From positions 16,930,601 to 16,994,600 of the forward strand of contig CM049319.1 of NCBI GenBank assembly GCA_026874595.1: a stretch of 64,000 nucleotides of DNA, read 5' to 3'. The notes under the pieces were generated by a model. It saw nothing but the letters and a program-made list of their open reading frames with translations. It had not been told where the DNA came from and ran no database searches. Below, piece by piece: positions 60,070 to 64,000 of this stretch. Numbering within the stretch: position 1 is the first letter of the stretch; every line of letters begins with the position of its first letter. This DNA comes from Sipunculus nudus (Eukaryota; Annelida; Sipuncula; Golfingiida; Sipunculidae). Both the position numbers and the translations under genes were made by a program.

Positions 60070-61648
60070 TAGAGTTTTCTCCCTAATATATTATGATATC
60101 TGCCTATATTTCTGTCAAAAATCGTTTGGTTACTCCAGTTAAAATAACTTGCACCGGAAGCGTAAAGTGTCGCAAAACTTAAACATAGTACCCACGCCAC
60201 CTTGTACCCATTCCGCTCTGGTACCAGTTCTAGTTGTGCGGTCAGGGTCCGGGTGCAGGTATGATCTTGCTGGGAAACGTTTATAAACACCCAAAGTGAC
60301 TGAATAGCGTGGCATTTTACACGTATTATTGTAAATATTTATGTACCATCAAGGCAAAGGAGCGAAGCTTTTTAGGAAGTTCTAATAATATTTTTTTTTC
60401 CCATTTTGCCTTTAAGGATCTGTTAGTGTTCGTACTGGATACCTTCCGCTGCCTAATTAACCACTAGGCTACGCCCGATACCCAAATTAAAAAAAATATA
60501 TAGGATAATTTTTACTATGCCTAAATATCCTGTATTGATCCCTTTGGTGTACTTGTGTTTTATCTGATGGTTCATAATTCATAACCCGATCTGCCTTTAA
60601 CAAGACAGCCCGCAGAGACGCACTCCCTTGCTTATATATATATTTTTTTAAGATGTGGAAGACTGTGCCCGAGCTGTACGTTTGACACGGCCGAAACCGG
60701 ACGCAGCCAGCTCCCTCAACAACGTGCTCTTGGTGTATTTGGTCCACGTAGGGGGAAAGTCTAGAAATGATAGAGGTGAGATAGCCTGATCTATAATTTT
60801 GTGGATGTCACTCCAAGTCAAGCGCAGAAGTATCGAGGAGGGACGATCTGGCGCAGCTCAAGACCAACCGGACCGAGGGCTAGACGAGCATCAGTATATA
60901 ATCCTAACAGTGAACGATCCAGGGTTTAGGAAAAGGAGGGGTCCAACTTGGGAGGACTTATGAGAAATCCTGGAAAAAAGTCTTCAAGTCCGGAAAGGGG
61001 GGGCGGGGGGGTGGGTTCCAAGTCGCAAAAATTGGCCAGAAATCCTTGAAAAAGGCTGAGGCTGCTGAAAAGGGCCAGGGGTCCGGACCTCCTTGACCCG
61101 CCCCTTGGATCCGTTTCTGGTTTAGGATGGCCATATAATGAAATTATCCGAATCCTATACCAACTTTGGCGTGTGTAACGTACGCGCAGTAACGTACCAT
61201 GTGTGTTATAAGTCAGTTCTTCCCGCCAGTAAAGACGGGTCCAGTCAGGTCCAACCTGTGCATGCACGCTATGGAAACTTTCACTCTTTTAGAATATTGA
61301 CACGTTTGGTAACACCTTATCACTAATAATGACTTCGTCCCATGACCACCTCTAGACTACCTCTAGAACTTCTCGGATTGTTCAATGTGTTTTATTCCTC
61401 GAAGTTCACTCAAAACCATTTTAAAACTTTTAAGTAATGTTGCTGCCAGGCATATCAACCAACCAATCACATACATGGTTTATCACCCCTTAAAATAACA
61501 GTTAGATAATTTAATATCTAATCAAAAATATGATTACAATTTAGATTAAATAAATATTTTGTTAAAAAATTATATTTATTAAAAACTTATGCTAAAATAA
61601 CTCACCCTGAACAGCGGCGGTGTCCACCACGTATTTTTTAGTCCCCAT
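51086..61648 (-). CDS. SLC17-family anion transporter, copy 2 (11 coding exons, 518 residues)
   Basis: Close paralogue of the 29-43 kb gene with the same exon number, phases and nearly the same exon lengths. Joined exons: 61606-61648, 56307-56512, 55562-55798, 55036-55123, 54368-54463, 53774-53910, 53259-53408, 52664-52796, 52266-52419, 51868-51958, 51086-51307 (1557 nt). All family motifs are present: '[15 protein letters not shown]', '[14 protein letters not shown]', '[12 protein letters not shown]', 'LPQYMRDVL', '[16 protein letters not shown]'. No exon has a stop or frameshift. Differences from copy 1: one extra codon in exon 6, one extra residue in exon 9 (GLLQSCG), a shorter C-terminal tail, and donor GT changed to AT after exon 5. 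TM4 again reads 'RILCGFGS', without the sialin glutamates. It is probably a working gene if the odd intron is spliced; otherwise it is a pseudogene in the making. Confidence 0.87.
51417..51483. repeat. (TA)n microsatellite in intron 10 of SLC17 copy 2
   Basis: More than 30 TA units between exons 10 and 11. Confidence 0.9.
51868..51958 (-). CDS. SLC17 copy 2, exon 10 (TM11)
   Basis: 91 nt, acceptor atgtag, donor CAG|gtaaaa. Encodes '[20 protein letters not shown]'. Confidence 0.92.
52266..52419 (-). CDS. SLC17 copy 2, exon 9 (TM9 and TM10)
   Basis: 154 nt, acceptor ttccaag, donor AG|gtaatc. Encodes '[16 protein letters not shown]', '[11 protein letters not shown]' and 'MIDIAP'. Three bases longer than copy 1 because of one inserted glutamine codon. 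Confidence 0.9.
52664..52796 (-). CDS. SLC17 copy 2, exon 8 (TM8)
   Basis: 133 nt, acceptor ttttcag, donor G|gtaagt. Encodes '[20 protein letters not shown]' then '[10 protein letters not shown]'. Confidence 0.9.
53259..53408 (-). CDS. SLC17 copy 2, exon 7 (TM7)
   Basis: 150 nt, acceptor tttacag, donor GCG|gtaaga. Encodes '[20 protein letters not shown]' and '[16 protein letters not shown]'. Confidence 0.92.
53774..53910 (-). CDS. SLC17 copy 2, exon 6 (TM6 and loop)
   Basis: 137 nt, acceptor cccccag, donor GAG|gtaaga. Encodes '[20 protein letters not shown]' and the loop ending 'HTKKQSDE', one residue longer than copy 1. Confidence 0.9.
54368..54463 (-). CDS. SLC17 copy 2, exon 5, with non-canonical AT donor
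   Basis: 96 nt, acceptor ctttcag. Encodes '[19 protein letters not shown]' and the start of TM6. By alignment with copy 1 the exon ends at 54368, but the intron begins ATAAAT instead of GTAATT. Reading on gives no in-phase GT nearby; the first GT, about 30 bases into the intron, would shift the frame. Confidence 0.82.
55036..55123 (-). CDS. SLC17 copy 2, exon 4
   Basis: 88 nt, acceptor tttccag, donor G|gtaggt. Encodes '[20 protein letters not shown]' and the following loop. Confidence 0.92.
55562..55798 (-). CDS. SLC17 copy 2, exon 3 (TM2, TM3, start of TM4)
   Basis: 237 nt, acceptor gtcacag, donor TCG|gtaata. Encodes '[18 protein letters not shown]', '[19 protein letters not shown]' and the TM4 start '[10 protein letters not shown]'. 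Confidence 0.92.
56307..56512 (-). CDS. SLC17 copy 2, exon 2 (TM1)
   Basis: Acceptor tttccag, donor ACG|gttagt. 206 nt as in copy 1. Encodes '[20 protein letters not shown]' and the glycosylated loop. Its 5' edge is duplicated in intron 1 at 57029-57150. Confidence 0.9.
57029..57150 (-). pseudogene. duplicate of the exon-2 acceptor in intron 1 of SLC17 copy 2
   Basis: On the minus strand, 'tttatttctag' is followed by a copy of the first 25 or so bases of exon 2 (starting at 57053), then diverges and meets TAA after about 8 codons. The flanking intron also matches (57055-57150 against 56513-56590: 'aaataaag', 'agatc.ggtagct', 'agcctcttcca'). It is a partial tandem copy of the intron/exon border and could act as a decoy acceptor. 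Confidence 0.8.
57170..57915. repeat. dispersed repeat of about 1 kb, copy 2 (5'-truncated, internally duplicated)
   Basis: Matches 43915-44905 in ordered blocks ('atattgatcat.gagtgtttc', 'ggtggcgcca', 'gttaacaaggcac', 'catccagggaggtccatgaa') and ends in the same palindrome 'tgacccatgggtca' (57895-57908). The 57190-57460 part is repeated at 57520-57800. Lies in intron 1 of SLC17 copy 2. Confidence 0.7.
58065..58290. repeat. third copy of the repeat at 33755-34330
   Basis: Shares 'aatccaaacacattcaac', 'ccgcatatatgcaacc', 'gccttaggttacac' and 'agataaacaag' with the intron-6 pair of copy 1. Confidence 0.65.
58430..58536. repeat. imperfect hairpin, 39-nt arms
   Basis: Left arm 58430-58468 and right arm 58498-58536 pair in an outer block of 14 bp (cattcactatgctt) and an inner block of 15 bp (aaatcagttcggcta), with about 7 mismatches between and a 29-nt loop. 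Confidence 0.8.
59115..59191. repeat. (TA)n/(TATC)n microsatellite
   Basis: TA units with a block of TATC-like repeats at the 3' side. Confidence 0.9.
59845..60063. repeat. two (TA)n tracts flanking a dispersed repeat
   Basis: Tracts at 59845-59913 and 60001-60063 bracket the block at 59917-60003 that matches 577-660. The arrangement suggests an element that carries or targets TA runs. Confidence 0.8.
60655..60895. repeat. diverged dispersed repeat, copy 2
   Basis: Ordered match to 48125-48410. Downstream, 60900-61130 is a G-rich stretch with 'ccttggatccg', recalling similar 'ggatccgcc' pieces near 15330, 16230 and 39400. Confidence 0.5.
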
Positions 61649-62110
61649 ATGAACCGACGGTCGGGTCGTAATGCCGGCATTCAGCAAGTCTCATTACACA
61701 ATATCATGTGTTGTCTGCATGGTTAGTCGATAAACCCCTTAAAAATACAGGTTAAGGCCAGTGCAATTTGTCATGTATTATCTTCTGTATTGTCTGGGAA
61801 ATCGTTACCTTTATGCGTTTTGATAAGCAGTATCGGTTATTAATCGTTTAGCAATAATACGGCCAAGCTTGGGTAATTTTCAGTTTTTCAGACGTCGTAT
61901 TTTTATTCATCGCGGAGGTATAAACTTAATTTATGCATCTCTTAATACTTTTAACATTATGTTTATTTTTATGGTTTATATTCTTTGGTAAGTAATCTCA
62001 GTTTTTAGACGTCGTACTTTTATTCACCAACTTAAATTATGCACCTGTGTTATCACTTATTATAACATGGTTTTTATTTTTTTTAATGGTTTACATTCTG
62101 ATAGGATTCA
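61256..62110. repeat. segmental duplication unit 1 (promoter and exon 1 of SLC17 copy 2)
   Basis: 61370-61870 aligns with 63020-63480 at roughly 80-85%. It includes the exon, the 'ccgacggtcgggt' block just upstream of the ATG and 'tctcattacacaatatcatg'. It also has a small internal tandem (about 105 bp, 61886-61990 and 61998-62100). 61256-61315 may match 62282-62341. Confidence 0.8.
61606..61648 (-). CDS. SLC17 copy 2, exon 1
   Basis: Encodes '[14 protein letters not shown]' plus one base, donor G|gtgagt. Same length and phase as exon 1 of copy 1. A frame-broken duplicate lies 1.6 kb further upstream (63235-63276). Confidence 0.8.
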
Positions 62111-62707
62111 TAATGAGGATTTTCATGTAGTCCTTACCCCTTGGCGAGAGTGGTGCCCCCTGGAGAAAGAAAGTAAACTATAACAGAAGGAGCCAATACA
62201 TAAATTATTAAATGATCACTAAACATTAATAAACATAATAAAAAATATATATTCCTCGGCCTGTTGCACGTCTAGTTCCACCTATGCACACACGCCAGGG
62301 CAAACTTCACACTTTAAGAATATGTACACTTACGGTTTCCCATACATAAAACAACGGATTAACGATTAATGCCTCGCCCAGAAGGGTATGGGTTCATTCC
62401 TGACCGTGTGTTTGTGTGTGTGTTTGTTCACAACATAACTCACTCATGGACGGAATCTTTTGGCATTTACAGGACATTTCTGGAATTGCCCGTTTCATAA
62501 TTAAATCGATTTTGGTTTTGAATCGAAACATGATTCGGATATAGGAACGTGATTAAGGAATATTTGCAAATGTATTTACTTATACACGGATGAACATAGG
62601 AATATGCAAGGGCCAAATAAGTGAAGTACGCAGGTCTTGTCTAATCTTGATTGCCCTGTCTCCCAGTCGAAAAACAAATCCTGTGAACAAAAACAAATTT
62701 TGATGAT

Positions 62708-63022
62708 TCATATTAGGCCAAAAAAAAAAAAATAAATAAAAGGTATTGTTCTCAGGCACCGCCAAAGGTATTTTACCTCCCGAATCAAATATTTTTATTT
62801 TGATTATCATCTTTCAAGAAGATGAAATAATACAATTTTGATAAGATTTCCCTTGTTATGTAGTGTTTTTACCTGTTTAGCCATAAATTTCTGTTATTTT
62901 CATGCTTTTCCATGATCATATATGACATTTTTATCGACACATACAAAAAAGGTCAAAAATAAAATATCGCCCGCCCTCTCTGATTTCTGGAAAAAAGAGA
63001 ACCACAACTTTCTTTGGCCCTA
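62708..63022. mobile_element. MITE, copy 3, between the two first-exon copies
   Basis: Opens 'taggccaaaaaaaaaaaata' then 'ggtattgttctcaggcacc' and closes 'gagaaccacaactttctttg' followed by gccc. The interior is in the same orientation as 23768-24118. It abuts the left edge of duplication unit 2, which suggests it inserted at or near the breakpoint. Confidence 0.75.
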
Positions 63023-63620
63023 CCTCAAGAATTTTTCACCTCATCCCAAGTGTTTAACCCTCAGCCTCGTTGAATTTCAATAAAAAAAATTCTGTTAAGA
63101 TGTTAACATAATGTAGCTGTCAGGCACTCCAACCAATAAATCACTTACAGGATAACAGGTAGAACATTTAATACTCAATTAAAAAATTAGATTAATCAAT
63201 TATCCGAAAAAAAGTTGATTAGAAACTAACTCACCTTGAACAGCGGTGGTGTCTACCACGATTTTTTGGTCCCCATATCAACCGACGGTCGGGTAGTAAT
63301 GCCAACATTCAGCAGGTCTCATTACACAATATCATGTGTTATCTGCATGGTTAATCGATGAACCTCATAAACTAACAGGTTAAGGCCAATCCCATTAGTC
63401 TTTATTATCTTCTGCATTATCTGGGAATACGTTACCTTTAGGCGTTTTGATAATCAGTATCGGTGATTAATCTTTTAACAATAATAACGTAATTCACAGT
63501 TTTTCAGACGTCGTATTTTTATTCATCGCGGAGGTATAATCTTGTTTTATGCACCTGTGTTATCACTTTTTGAACATTATGTTTATTTATTTGATTTATA
63601 TTATAATCGTATGAAATACT
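63020..63620. repeat. segmental duplication unit 2
   Basis: Second copy of the promoter and first-exon region of SLC17 copy 2, upstream of the first. It contains the broken exon at 63235-63276 and keeps the upstream 'ccgacggtcgggt' and 'tctcattacacaatatcatg' blocks. Confidence 0.8.
63235..63276 (-). pseudogene. broken duplicate of SLC17 first exon
   Basis: Minus strand starts ATGGGGACCAAAAAA like the intact exon, but one base is missing after the A run (42 nt instead of 43). This gives TAG at codon 8. The donor AAG|gtgagt is still perfect, so transcription and splicing from here remain possible even though the frame is lost. Confidence 0.8.
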
Positions 63621-63680
63621 GGTCCTCCGTCGAATGATAACAGTAAATAGGTATTTTAGGAGTGACAGAAGTAAAAATGA

Positions 63681-63694
63681 TGACGATAATAATA

Positions 63695-63734
<40 letters not shown>

Positions 63735-63790
63735 GGATAATAATAATAACTACTACTTTGACTACTACTACTACTACAACTACTAATTAT
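63681..63790. repeat. (AAT)n and (ACT)n trinucleotide microsatellite
   Basis: About 20 AAT-type units then about 8 ACT/AAC-type units. The remainder to 64000 is AT-rich with no gene seen. Confidence 0.9.
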
Positions 63791-64000
63791 TATTTTTATA
63801 ACAACAATATATAATATTTATTTATTTATTACATGTTGAAGAAAATAATTGGAAAAACCTTGCAAAATAGAAAACATTCGTGGCAAAGTACAAAACATTT
63901 TGTTTCTTGGAAAGACCAACATGCACCTTTGTCAGTTTTCTTTACATATTGGGTGCAACCTGTGTAACAATAATGCCACAAATATTCTAAATAAACTTTT

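Overview
This is a 64 kb window of an AT-rich animal nuclear genome. It has long introns with GT/AG splice sites, (TA)n and (GA)n microsatellites, tRNA-derived SINEs, L1-like LINE wreckage, MITEs and satellite-like tandem repeats. The gene content (a single-coding-exon Toll-like receptor and tandem SLC17 transporters) and the look of the repeats suggest a lophotrochozoan, most likely a mollusc and perhaps a bivalve. That placement is inference; nothing here identifies a species.

Layout. (1) 1-11 kb: no intact gene. It holds dispersed repeats, a frameshifted Ulp1/C48-peptidase-like pseudogene (about 4.05-4.5 kb), a pair of near-identical tRNA-derived SINEs (8.08-8.51 kb) and a 26-bp minisatellite with an inverted block (9.1-9.7 kb). 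(2) 11.0-13.5 kb, minus strand: an intact 812-residue Toll-like receptor with leucine-rich repeats, one membrane segment and a TIR domain. A splice acceptor lies just upstream of its ATG. (3) 16.6-19.8 kb, minus strand: a decayed L1-like LINE with ORF1 and the C-terminal part of ORF2. (4) 20-29 kb: intergenic DNA with SINEs, a MITE, tandem repeats and a fold-back element. (5) 29.3-42.8 kb, minus strand: SLC17-family anion transporter, copy 1, reconstructed as 11 coding exons and 547 residues. (6) 42.8-51.1 kb: intergenic, with a dispersed repeat of about 1 kb, a satellite of about 145 bp and two abutting LINE 3' ends. (7) 51.1-61.6 kb, minus strand: SLC17 copy 2, 11 coding exons and 518 residues, same intron phases as copy 1. 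(8) 62-64 kb: a second copy of the promoter and first-exon segment of copy 2, with a broken reading frame, a MITE and microsatellites.

The exon models were built by hand: splice dinucleotides and reading phases were matched at each junction and the two paralogues were compared. Phases agree at every junction in both copies. The one irregular site is the exon-5 donor of copy 2, which reads AT instead of GT. The paralogues clearly arose by tandem duplication of the whole gene. They then diverged in the C-terminal tail and first exon, and copy 2 gained a duplicated exon-2 acceptor inside intron 1. Both lack the two TM4 glutamates I recall from human sialin, so their ion coupling may differ from sialin. 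I found no prokaryote-style operon or defence system. The points most worth a second look are the splice-site, promoter and exon duplications in the SLC17 pair.
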